Part shown: one piece after another, positions 54,727-64,000 of the stretch
Position numbering within the stretch: the first letter of the stretch is position 1
Layout: every line of letters starts with the position of its first letter
Assembly: GCF_035083965.1 (NCBI RefSeq)
Contig: NC_089726.1
Location: forward strand, 15,195,501-15,259,500
DNA: 64,000 bases
Reading direction: 5' to 3'
DNA from: Branchiostoma lanceolatum
Taxonomy: Eukaryota > Chordata > Leptocardii > Amphioxiformes > Branchiostomatidae
The notes under the pieces: model-generated
What the model was told of the DNA's origin: nothing
What the model saw: the letters and a program-made list of their open reading frames with translations, nothing else
Databases searched by the model: none
Position numbers and translations under genes: made by a program

Positions 54727-55538
54727 ACAGGACCGTAACAAGCTGTCCTGTACTGAACATGGGCTTTCCAGCTTGACCCTTGTTGTTTCAGCTGAGAAAA
54801 AGCACTCTTGGATTTTACATACCAGCTCCCCATAGTGCGTACTACATGTAGAATACAACACGGGGTATTCAGTATCACCCGCGAGGTACCAGTCCGACCA
54901 TGGTGCGAATGCGAAATGCCCCAGATGTTGAGAAAAGTTGGTGTCCTCGAACAAAAAACTGTAACAGCCGCACGTTCCAACAACCGAATCAAGTATTCAA
55001 ATTTTCGATAGCCGTGCACTGGGTGCACTCGAAATGCATTCTAAATATTCTATGGAAGCCTGTGTGATAACCCAAACCCAGTCCGGAACACCCGTATGGA
55101 ATATTTTTGCAGCCCAGGTATGACATAAAACACAGTATAACACTGTAAAAATGTACATGTAGCAGGGTGTTAAACTTTGATAGTTTTATTTACACTGACA
55201 CTCTTGTCTTGATGACCGGAGGATCACAATCAAGACTAGAACATTTGAATAGTACTAATTGAATTTATGTAATGAATTGATCCATGCAGATAGTACATAT
55301 AAGTGTCATAACTGGAAGCATGAAATGTCTTTGTTGCTAGAAGCTGGCTTGCTCTCGTGTAAAGGTCATCTGCTGGGTATCTATGTTCTTTTGCCTGTGA
55401 ACTTTTAGAGAAATGTGTAGGGGATAACTAAGGTGGGAAAGTTTATATTTTTGCAGTGAATACTCATTGGTACCTGGGGTACATGGTAGTGTCAACTAAT
55501 GCCATAATTATATATTCACATGTACTGTTTGATGCAAT

Positions 55539-55708
55539 ACTGTGAAATATTTGCAGTAGTTTTTTTGTTCATGGCATTCGCGGTGACCCCATCGTATATG
55601 GCGTTACTATGATGGTTGTTTCCACTGCAAACATAAAACACTGCAAGTGTCTCCATTCCCCTCCTACTGCAATAAAGTCCCCTGGAACTTAATTTAATTT
55701 GCAGTAAT
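55539..55708. mobile_element. decayed MITE of the TACTGTAAATGCA family
   Basis: It starts TACTGTGAAATATTTGCAG and ends AATTTAATTTGCAGTA, with GGCATTCGCGGTGACC inside, a degraded version of the family interior. An AATAAA at 55671-55676 within it is the first good poly(A) signal I see after the PRPF18 stop and may serve that gene. Confidence 0.5.
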
Positions 55709-55709
55709 A

Positions 55710-57015
55710 TGACACACCCTTCACTTTCAACTAACCGTTGAAGCTTATCATGTTGCTGTAATAATATCAAATAGAAGAAGCTTTCAAAACATCATTACAT
55801 TTTGAATATATTTTCTTTCATACAGCCAGACAATGTTGTTGGTTAATTATTACTTAGACACATCATGTAAACATTGTTATGTACATATCGTAAAATAACT
55901 GGTCACATTTACATGAATCTCAGTTCATAACTACATGTATCAACTATCATCTTTTTGGAGATATGCGTATGCGTATGAATTGAAAAATATTTGGGTAAAA
56001 TACTCTGATTTTTGTGTGATTGAGTATTACTAGAATATAACGTTTACTTTAGTGTGTATGTCCATGATGATTATTTTCTGAGTGACATACATACACGCTT
56101 GGACCACTTGTTCTGCATACTGACATAAATCATAAATGATTAACAATGCAATGAACTTAATGGTAATTACATTTACATTACATTTATGCCAAATCTTTGG
56201 GCCTTTCTTAATTTCCTAGTATATGGACAAGTCATGAAGCAACATTACAAACAGTAAGATATGTATTTGTCACATCAGTTTGACCTGCAGCATCCCAACT
56301 ATACAGACGAATCCTGGCTGTCTGAAGATGGAATTAAAAAAAAAAGCACCAATGTTTAGACATTTGGCACAAGTGACGTTTGAATCATTAGAAATCATGT
56401 AAAAGAATTATCAATAGAAATTATGTTTTAAAAATTTCAAAAACATATAGGTATCAATTCCAGACTGATACTTCTTTTTAAGGTACCATGTAACCTTGTC
56501 TGTTCTGCCATATCAATCAATATTTCAGACTCTATTTCAAACAACGTTTTCTGTTTTAAGTTTTAACCTCCCTGCTGCCTAACCCCATAACCAATACAAA
56601 TTTGGTGCCAAACGGCTACCTGAGCAGGCTGAAGGTTAAAAGTCCTGAAATCTTTGGTGAATGTGCTTAGACCTGCTTTCTCATCATTCCTATTCCTCTC
56701 AAGATATATATACTTCATACATAGATGGAGGTTCATACTAAAATATAGTATTCATTTTGTATTGATAAGGCACCATAGTGATACTGGCAACAAAAAAACT
56801 TACAAGAGCCTTGCATTTGAGGCTAGTGAAATTTTTAAGTCATTGTAAAGCAGCCTAAGAGTAATACAAATTTGTTTGTAAGAAAACTACTAGAAAGGGT
56901 CTACATCTAAAGATCTTGAATTTCTGCAAAATGACACCTCTAATTGGCCCAAACACTTTCTGCATTTCAAATTCTAACTGCTAACAATGATTTCCAAAAC
57001 ATTATTTCCAAAACA
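55710..57015. other. intergenic between convergent PRPF18 and Rab20-like genes
   Basis: AT-rich, containing the 3' UTR of one or both genes. No further exon or element is recognised. Confidence 0.5.
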
Positions 57016-59051
57016 TCAATTACAGCAGCCAGCCTTCTCTCCAACAGGCACTCTACTTGATGATGGTGCGTCCAAGTCAACTGTACTAGTCTTCCTCTTT
57101 CCCGTTTTTGGTGCTTTGTCCAGGGGCAAGCAAATGCCGAACATAACGTTGAAGAGTTCCTCTACGCTGTGGCCCGTCTTGGCACTGGTTTCAAAAGACA
57201 GCTTTTTCTCACCCACAGTTCTGTCCTTCTCAATCCTCGCGCTGTTCAGTTCCCTGGCGAGGCTTTCCGCCTCCTCGGGTTTGACCTGGCGCGTCTCCTC
57301 CGTCACGAGGTCGAGTTTCGTCCCCACGACCGTGATGAGGCAGTTGTCCTCCGCGCCATCCAGGATGGGGAGGAACCGCTCCTGCAGGATGTCGAACGTC
57401 CGCCGGTCGCTGATGTCGTAGGCTAGGATGGCGGCAGAAGCACCTCGGACGTAGAACGTAGTAAGACCTGAGTACCGCTCATTGCCAGCTGTGTCCTGTA
57501 GCAATGGACGGGTAAACAACAATCTGTGAATAGTTTCATCAGGTTGGAAAGTCAGTGACTAAAATGACGCTTTGTACACAACCAAGTGTCTCATTCAACA
57601 CATCTGTAATGAACCACACGCAAGCAGCGACACCCATAGCTGCGGTGCTATGTGAACCAGTCATAATTGCCCTGATCGAGGAAGGTGACAGTCACCGAAA
57701 CGTCGGTCGAAGAAACTTGGTAGTGTACGAAGAATCTTTTTATTCAAAAGCAACAATTATTTCAGCCTTAACAATGATAAAATCCATGGTGGATATAATA
57801 AAGCTCATCCACTAAGTCCAATATATCATTGGATTATACAACTTGATGTCCTATCATCAAGTTTCTGTACTTTTATTTGTTGTACTAGTACTGTAGTAGC
57901 ATCACAGCTCTGCACATAGAGGTATACCATTCGTTAATCATAACAATTTAGATAGTGTAGTGCAGCTCACCCATATAGCAATGTTGTATGGTCCCCATTG
58001 CTTCAGCATGAAGGAGGCACCTATGGTCTGCAAGGAAACTGGACATGTTAGAAAAGCAGGAGGCAACCACGCCAACAGAGCCCAGTCTTGGTCTTTCATT
58101 TAAGTGTGCTGAGATAATTGGCCATTGTGGATTTTTACTTCCTTTCAAACCAGAAGGCTTGTTTACATTGTCTTGGGTCAATCAGCCACCAGCAGTTTAG
58201 AACACACAGAAATGCATCAGTTTGTTGAAATTTTAGTAGAGACCTGCATGGAAACACCTAGGTTTTTCCTTAGTAACTGACTCCAAGCAAAGGTTAAGTC
58301 TGACTTGAAGTGTTTCATGAGTTATTTTCTGGAGGTTTGTATCAGAGTATAAAAACACTAAACGTCGCAAAAATTGCACCTAAAACACACTGAGACAGAC
58401 CCTGCATATTCTTCTTTGTAACACAGTGGACTCACACTTGTAGTGTCCTGGAAGGCCCCACTGATGTACCTCTGTAGCAGGGCTGTTTTCCCGATGGCAA
58501 AGTCTCCCATGATCACTACCTTCATGTCCCTGTGTGAGGAAGAAGAGAGGTTATCAAAATTCACCGTTGTTCAAATTTGTCAGTCATTTTTTTTGTTCAA
58601 TCAATGAATTAATCAAATTTATTCTGTTTTGCCATTACCCCGTCCAAAGGTTCACCTTTGTTCAAATTGTCAGTCAGCTTTTTGTTCAATCCATGAATTA
58701 ATCAAATTTATTCTGTTTTGCCATTACCCAATTGTAACCCTTCATCAGCTGGGGAATGCGTTTATGCACTAAATTTACAATAATAACCTCATAAGTCAGC
58801 CTACTAAGTGGTTAGAGTACTAACCTATGTGTCTCTGTCTCATTGATTCTACACGATTGAACATGAGGTTAAGTATGTAGTACCATTATTAAAGGAGGTT
58901 TAAATCAGTAGTACCATATTTTAGGACCTCCCACTTTTCTGTAACTTGTGACCTTACTTTTGATGGTATGGTGGGACATCAAACTACAAATTACCTATGA
59001 AGACAAGTAAAAAACTTACGCTTTTTTCTTCCCACCAGTACTGGCCGCCAT
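57016..59051 (-). CDS. RAB20: Rab20-like small GTPase
   Basis: Ras-superfamily GTPase of membrane traffic. Exons, all complement: 59020-59051, 58436-58529, 57971-58027, 57016-57495. They join in frame to 220 residues starting MAASTGGKKKADMK. Nucleotide-binding motifs are G1 GDFAIGKT (19-26), the switch-I Thr at 43, G3 WDTAG (61-65), G4 TKLD (120-123, Thr replacing the usual Asn) and G5 ETSAK (163-167). The C-terminus ends GCCN, a di-cysteine site for geranylgeranylation. The stretch LKQWGPYNIAIWDTAG closely resembles Rab20 (LKQW-x-x-YNI-x-IWDTAG), which is why I prefer Rab20 over Rab24. Rab20 in vertebrates works on phagosomes and endosomes. The gene is convergent with PRPF18. Whether it is the true Rab20 ortholog needs a tree. 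Confidence 0.85.
58561..58729. repeat. tandem duplication in Rab20-like intron 1
   Basis: Two copies of about 80 bp, 90 bp apart, share GTTCAAATTTGTCAGTCA or a close variant and GAATTAATCAAATTTATTCT. They differ by a few bases. Confidence 0.9.
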
Positions 59052-59146
59052 GATGTGTCGGCCACTGGATGGTTTAATGTACAAAACAGCGAGTAAACGG
59101 GAAAAACCGAACTCAAAAGAACTGAAAAAGTATATGGACTGCAAAC

Positions 59147-59154
59147 CCGGAAGT
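59147..59154. promoter_or_regulatory. ETS site upstream of the Rab20-like gene
   Basis: CCGGAAGT, the ETS/GABP consensus, lies 96 bp upstream of the start codon, directly beside a CRE-like TGACGTGA (- strand). No TATA box is obvious. This suggests a TATA-less promoter. Confidence 0.5.
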
Positions 59155-59963
59155 CACGTCAGCCTCGTTTTCGAGTCATTTAGGGGTCAAAGGTTGTTGT
59201 TGTGCAAAACCTGTAACACGAAATAATGTCACTGTATTTCAGTGTCAAACTTTAGCTTGGGAGATACTAGTAGTTTGTGCTGTGTTTGATATTGCAAAGC
59301 TCAGTCATTTGGAACTAAAATATAAATCTATGGGTCACTGAATATCGCGGCCCTATAAATTCAACCCCATCTAGCGGATATCTGTGACACGCCAATCATT
59401 TTATAAGATACTGTAGTGAGTAACGATACTAGTTTATACATCGTCTTAAAAAGCACTTCAACCGTAAGCATTGACAACAAACGTTTGGCAAGGTGTCGTC
59501 AATTAGGTAGAAGCCGGTGCGGGCGCTCTAACAATCGTGTGGTACAGGACAACCTTCTGATGTTCGCTAGGTGGCGCCGTCGCCTTCTGTGGGCCCTGTG
59601 TTTGTGTTGTCGGCTTACGGTGGGCGTGAGAACCAATATGTCCTTATTTCCCATCGCTGTGATTATAGGTATTAGGAAATTACAGCACTGCTGGACTTTA
59701 ACCTAAAGGGTAGATTTCACCTATTAGAGGGATCGGCGTGATTGTAAGGTGAATATCGGTCTTATCTATCTTTAAATGCCTGCATTATCATAAGAAAGTT
59801 TCTCTGACGGGGGCGTTGTCACTTATATGATACCCCGAATGGCTTGAGTAATCAAATGCAGTAAAAAAATAAATTACTCCTGAACTTTAACCTTTGGTAA
59901 GGGTAAATGTGATCTATCCCGTGTGATTTTAGAACACTGTTAGAAGGATTTTCAGTCTCCACC
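59155..59963. other. divergent intergenic region, part duplicated at 63.7 kb
   Basis: Separates the Rab20-like gene (-) from the rolling-stone-like gene (+). The last 85 bp before the ATG (CTTTAACCTTTGGTAAGG, GTGATC-ATCCCGTGTGATTT, TTCAGTCTCCACC) are nearly identical to sequence before the second rolling-stone-like first exon at 63.87 kb and so probably contain the promoter. Confidence 0.55.
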
Positions 59964-61798
59964 ATGCCTCTACTGCGGCGGATCCGGGACGAATTTCGTC
60001 TGCATCGCGATCGGTTCTTCCCTCGTCATCATGATCCAGTCCGCTTCTACACAACTCCGGTAAGATGTTAAACAAGACTTAAATAACACTAAGTAATAGA
60101 TAGATCCCGAGATCTGGGTAACTATGTGGATTTGGTACTGCTCCGCCCACCCGAGGAGTTGTTGGTTCCCCGAGGGCGAAGCCCGAGGGATGCCAACAAA
60201 CTCCCGAGGGTCGGCGGAGCAGTACCAAATCCACATAGTTACTCAGATCTCGGGATCTATCTATTTTTGAACCCGGCTGTCTTTCCGAACAAATGATATA
60301 AATACATATATTAAAAAGGACATGCATTTTTGGTGTCTTGAAGGTGTTTTAGGTGAAATGCAAGAGGAAGGAAGTTGAAATGTAAAACCTCCTTGACCAG
60401 ACCATGACAAATCATCTGGCACCTCTGACCTAGTGGGACCAATGTTGTGTGTTACTGGTAATTATAAGAAAACACATCTGCCTGGTGGCCTCCCAAGGGG
60501 TAGGGGTGTACTAAGAGAGGAATAAATTGACTAAGTTGGAGACGCCCACAATTTTATCCAATCCGGTTGATGGAACGTTGCCTACTGGTGGGCGTCTCCA
60601 ACTTAGTCAATTTATTCGTTACTTAGTACATCCCTACCCCTTGGGAGGCCACACTATGTGGATTTAGTCACAACTTCGGAAATGCACGCTCCTGATTGGC
60701 TGAGGAAAGACGGCCGGGTTCTAAGGTTCACAACTGAAACCTGTTGACTATGGATGACCCACCCTCATACGACATCATAAGTCTGGCTGCAACCCACAAC
60801 GTTTGCACGTAACGGTATTAATCCTATACATAGGATAGCGAGGTAGTGTTGCTCTCATAACTAACATGCTGACGTTTCTTTGTGAACAAGATAACTTAAA
60901 GTTGTAGATCCAGGCACTTGGTCATTCTCTCATAACATCCATAATGGCGCCTTACCATCGCCAGCGCTTTTCACATAAACGACTTCGGGATACTGACTAT
61001 TTTCTCTGTAATGTTTCGTTTCAGTGGTTGACGAACCAGGCTCCATTCCTGGTCTACCGTCTCCTCCTCTGCGTTTACAACATGGCAGTTCTGGTGCTGT
61101 ACGCTGGGGGGAGTTACTGGGCCTGGAATCCCAAAGTCATGATAACGTTAACCTACCAGACCTACATACTGTGGACAGTTTACTCAACCTGGAGCGCGGT
61201 TGTTTGTTTTGTTCTGTACTTTGAATCGTGCAGCTTGGTATCTCCGGATGGCTCTAGCCAAGAAGTCCAGAAATCACCTGACAACGCCACCGACAGCAAC
61301 CATCCGTCGGACCTCCCCCCTCCCCTTCCGTGGTACATAGCCTGGCAGTGGGTACTCTTCACTGTGCCTGCAGTCAGTGCCACTCCGATAACCGTCGTGT
61401 TTTGGTTATTCATTCGAGCTGCGGGTCCTATAGACGGCCTTGATATTCTCATCCACGCTTTGAACTCTGTCACTGTTTTCCTGGAAGTGTTCATCACTGG
61501 ACTTCCCGTAAAGCTTCTCCACGCGGTATATCCTATTTTCTATTTGCTGTGGTTCACTGTATTCAACTTAGTATATGTATACGCCGGGGGTACTGACATA
61601 AATGGGAACAACTACATATACGACATATTCGACTTCAAAGAGAATCCTTTACTTACCGCTGGGCTCGTCGTTGCAGAGGCTGGTTTGCTTTTGGTTTCTC
61701 ACGTAATCATCTTTTCTCTGTCCCTTCTCAGGGACAAAATATTGGCCATGGTATTAACCACACAAGATAGGAATCCTGGAAAGGCAAAGTCCCAGTGA
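59964..61798 (+). CDS. rolling-stone-like multi-pass membrane protein, copy 1
   Basis: Member of the rolling stone family (named for the Drosophila myoblast-fusion protein). The molecular activity is not established. Exon 1 is 59964-60059 (MPLLRRIRDEFRLHRDRF to RFYTTP). Exon 2 is 61025-61798, starting TGG after CGTTTCAG. The product is 289 residues. The N-terminal RDEFRL and RFY then W are typical of the family. Six hydrophobic segments follow, around VYRLLLCVYNMAVLVLY, ILWTVYSTWSAVVCFVL, WQWVLFTVPAVSATPITVVF, ILIHALNSVTVFLEVFI, YPIFYLLWFTVFNLVYVY and LVVAEAGLLLVSHVIIFSL. The frame is open upstream of exon 2 to an ATG at 60944, but that part is intron. The intron contains two large foldbacks. 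AATAAA sequences occur at about 61987 and at 62456-62461. Confidence 0.85.
60096..60264. repeat. large foldback 1 in the rolling-stone-like intron
   Basis: Arms of about 55 bp (60097-60150 and 60211-60264), nearly perfect reverse complements: ATAGATAGATCCCGAGATCT, then TATGTGGATTTGGTACTGCT and CCGCC. The centre is a GC-rich imperfect palindrome around GGGCGAAGCCC. Probably a MITE. Confidence 0.9.
60486..60651. repeat. large foldback 2 in the rolling-stone-like intron
   Basis: Arms of about 64 bp: TGGCCTCCCAAGGGGTAGGG, then ATTGACTAAGTTGGAGACGC and CCAC, with the exact opposite order on the right and only a few mismatches. An outer, weaker inverted pair (GAACCCGGCTGTCTTTCC near 60269 and GGAAAGACGGCCGGGTTC near 60703) encloses it, which suggests nested insertion. 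Confidence 0.9.
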
Positions 61799-61959
61799 GT
61801 CAGGAAAGCTAGCAAGTACGGGAAGGTTACAGAGAATGAATGTGTGGAGGTCATTATGTATAGGATATTTCTAATTGAAAACTATAATATTTAAGTGAAT
61901 CTTTTATTAATCATTAGTGGATCTTTAACAAATATTTCACTAATAATCATTAGTTACAC

Positions 61960-62045
61960 ACTGATGATATATATATATAATTATATAATAAATATATAAA
62001 TATATATGTTATGAAATATAAAGTATATAATATATATGATATACG
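61960..62045. repeat. AT-rich low-complexity tract
   Basis: Alternating TA and AAT runs, about 85 bp, in the 3' region of the rolling-stone-like gene. Confidence 0.85.
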
Positions 62046-62049
62046 AACA

Positions 62050-62811
62050 GTATACAATTACTTTGCTTCCGCCATATAATATCGTTCCCTCATTTGACAT
62101 AACCCCTGTCATTCTGGTCAAAAATAAACGTCGACATACAAAAATATATTAGCACCGATGTATTGTATTTGCAAGAGAAGGAACGTTGGAGTCAGCCAAG
62201 GGAGTGGTTCCTCCTCAGCAATATCATTAATCTAAAACATTTCGAAAAACTTTGCACAGTTAAAATTTATTCAGGTTTTACATCATGTTAGCCATGTTAC
62301 TTTATTATCAATGATTATAACACAATATCGAAAACGTATGCTAGCCCTTATTGTATTGTATTAGTAATTATGCTGTTAAGTCTTATTCTATACTTCCACT
62401 TTGTGTAATGTTAACGAATTCTTGCCATACCTTGTACCATGTACAATTGTCGTGCAATAAAATTCTTCATTATCACAAATAACGGATTGCACTAAGAGAG
62501 TGTATCTGATTATGTATTGTAGCATATTTCTTCCAAAGAGTGACACAGACAAGCGATTAAACAAGTGCTAATGTCATAATGTGTGAAAGAACAGATATGA
62601 GTAGTCATTGTGTTCACAATGTTAGTTCATGATCAAGAGACGGACATTTTAAGGAGGGTGAGTAAAAAAAAATGATAGAAGTGATTTGATTGCAGGCTCA
62701 GATCTATAGAGTGGGTTGAAATCTTACACAAATGTAAAGGCACATATCTTCTAGAGATTTTGATGTTGTTCACATCGGAGCGAGTGAATTGCTTTCAAGA
62801 TGATCACCCCC
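62050..62811. other. intergenic, nothing supported
   Basis: AT-rich. The stretch CTTGTACCATGTACAATTGT then CGTGCAATAAAATTC (about 62430-62466) looks like the 3' end of a retroposon or a late poly(A) site, but no ORF supports a LINE. Confidence 0.4.
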
Positions 62812-63010
62812 ACGCGTGGGGTCGTGTGGCGTAACGGCAGAGCGTTCAGCTCAGAACCAAGTGGTCCCGGGTTCGAATCCTGTCATGTTAAGTTCATGTC
62901 ACTGATCTTGTGCCCCTGAGAAGGACATTCCTCACTCCACCGGTACCCAGGCGTGAATGGGTACCTGACTTCGGTTGGGGAAGGTTGTATTGAGGTCGAT
63001 GCGCCGAATG
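62812..63010 (+). mobile_element. tRNA-derived SINE, copy 3
   Basis: The best preserved copy here: box A GTGTGGCGTAACGGCAGAG, box B GGGTTCGAATCC, then GTCACTGATCTTGTGCCCC, CTCACTCCAC and GGGTACCTGACTTCGGTTGG. Copies 1 and 2 share this body. Confidence 0.85.
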
Positions 63011-63579
63011 GCTGCCGCCCTTGCCGTTCCACAAAATGCAAGCATGGATCAAATATGTATCTGTTGTGTATTATATGAACCCTGTAAACCCTCCGGCCAT
63101 CAATTCAGCATTAGAAAGGCTGCCATTGCATGGGTGATTTCTGACCAACAAAAACCACTAATTCATTCAATTCCTTATCCCAATGATCACCACCTTTATC
63201 TATCACCACCAACTGTGTGAGAAAAGAAGATCGCGCTGGTCACACAAAAACATAACCATCACAAATGTAACAGGTGCCGTTTTAGAGAACAGTGTATCAA
63301 TAGACAAGCTTTCCATTGACTCAATGATCACCATTAAAAAGAAAATACATGTGATGAAGGTTAAGTTCGGCATTTTTTCCCCACGAAAACCACTATCATA
63401 AGAATCCTTAGTACTCGACCCAGGAAAGTACGATCGTCCATATGGGATACCAGCATCTTAATAGGTGATAAGTAAGCTTTCGAATTATATATAAAAAATG
63501 TACATTTGATTCTACCATCTAGAGAAAAACGGCCTGGCCAAAAATTGGATATAAGACTTCAAACATCTTTTTTTTGCCA

Positions 63580-63708
63580 GGTTCCTCTAGCCTGGATGCC
63601 AGACCCCCAAACTCTAACATATCTATCGTCTGACATCCAGGCTATAGATATTTCAGAGTTTAGAACCTTAGAGGAACCTTAGCCTGACATCCAGGCTAAG
63701 GTTCCTCT
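63580..63708. repeat. nested palindrome cluster
   Basis: A perfect 17 bp-arm palindrome (AGAGGAACCTTAGCCTG, 5 bp loop, inverse) occupies 63670-63708. Related arms occur at 63580-63603 (GGTTCCTCTAGCCTGGATGC) and near 63629 (TCTGACATCCAGGCTATAG), so three versions of the same arm lie within 130 bp. Probably a small hairpin element with a rearranged end. Confidence 0.8.
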
Positions 63709-63867
63709 GACGTCGACACTCGGGCGTTGTTCTTATCTATTACTGCCGCAGGTGATTGTGGGTACTAAGACAGTAAAGCACTCCTGGACTTTAACCTTTG
63801 GTAAGGGTAAATGTGATCCATCCCGTGTGATTTTGGAGCATTGTCAGAAGGACCTTCAGTCTCCACC

Positions 63868-63957
63868 ATGCCTCTACTTCGGCGGATCCGAGACGAGTTT
63901 CGTCTGCATCGGTTCTTCCCTCGTCATCATGATCCAGTCCGCTTCTACACAACTCCG
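63868..63957 (+). CDS. rolling-stone-like, copy 2, first exon only (window edge)
   Basis: Thirty codons starting MPLLRRIRDEFRLHRFF and ending RFYTTP, then a donor (CCG|GTAAGATGTTA) identical to that of copy 1. It lacks two codons (Arg-Asp) found in copy 1 and differs at a few third positions. The upstream 85 bp and the start of the intron are also duplicated. The remaining exon would lie beyond the window. Confidence 0.8.
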
Positions 63958-64000
63958 GTAAGATGTTACACAAGACTTAAATGACACCAAGATTCACAAC

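Noticed and set aside
58530..58564. ATG just upstream of Rab20-like exon 2
   Set aside because: It lies in the intron before the acceptor CACACAG. The exon at 59020-59051 gives a proper start in phase.
60944..61024. ATG and 27 codons in frame upstream of the rolling-stone-like exon 2
   Set aside because: An acceptor lies at 61024, and a family-typical first exon with donor lies at 59964-60059.
62817..62885. Possible tRNA gene with A and B boxes (also near 37030 and 16540)
   Set aside because: The cloverleaf is not closed, and each is followed by the same non-tRNA body as the other copies, so they are SINE heads.

Overview
The window is eukaryotic and animal. Genes are split by GT-AG introns, coding density is low, there are tRNA-related SINEs, LINE fragments and many short inverted-repeat elements, and the recognisable proteins are metazoan: alpha-tubulin, MND1, PRPF18, a Rab20-like GTPase and rolling-stone-like membrane proteins. 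Compact introns, abundant hairpin elements and duplicated rolling-stone-like genes fit an invertebrate deuterostome, most likely amphioxus (Branchiostoma). The species is an inference. Layout: 0-3.8 kb holds a hairpin element, a possible coding remnant and a GC-rich patch. 3.87-4.67 kb is a single-pass glycoprotein-like gene (+). 5.58-12.23 kb is an eight-exon alpha-tubulin gene (-) with a TATA promoter and a first coding exon that contributes only the start codon. 12.3-43.3 kb is mostly intergenic and repeat-rich. It carries two more small single-pass membrane ORFs (17.0-17.5 kb - and 38.4-38.9 kb +), a small multi-pass membrane ORF (23.0-23.4 kb +) and several hairpin-element families. 43.35-54.73 kb is a head-to-head pair, MND1 (-) and PRPF18 (+), separated by 318 bp. 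57.0-59.05 kb is a Rab20-like GTPase (-). 59.96-61.80 kb is a two-exon rolling-stone-like gene (+), and a near-identical first exon at 63.87 kb begins a second tandem copy that runs off the window. The genes do not form one pathway: cytoskeleton, meiotic recombination, splicing, membrane traffic and membrane proteins sit side by side. The most notable observations are a PRPF18 intron with minor-spliceosome (U12-type) signals, an alpha-tubulin with a rebuilt K40 acetylation loop, repeated copies of a tubulin exon edge and its splice donor inside an intron, and three intronless membrane ORFs sharing a Cys-[Asn/Ser]-[Lys/Arg]-Leu motif just after the membrane segment. All splice junctions were read by eye from consensus sites and known protein families, and none was confirmed by transcript data.
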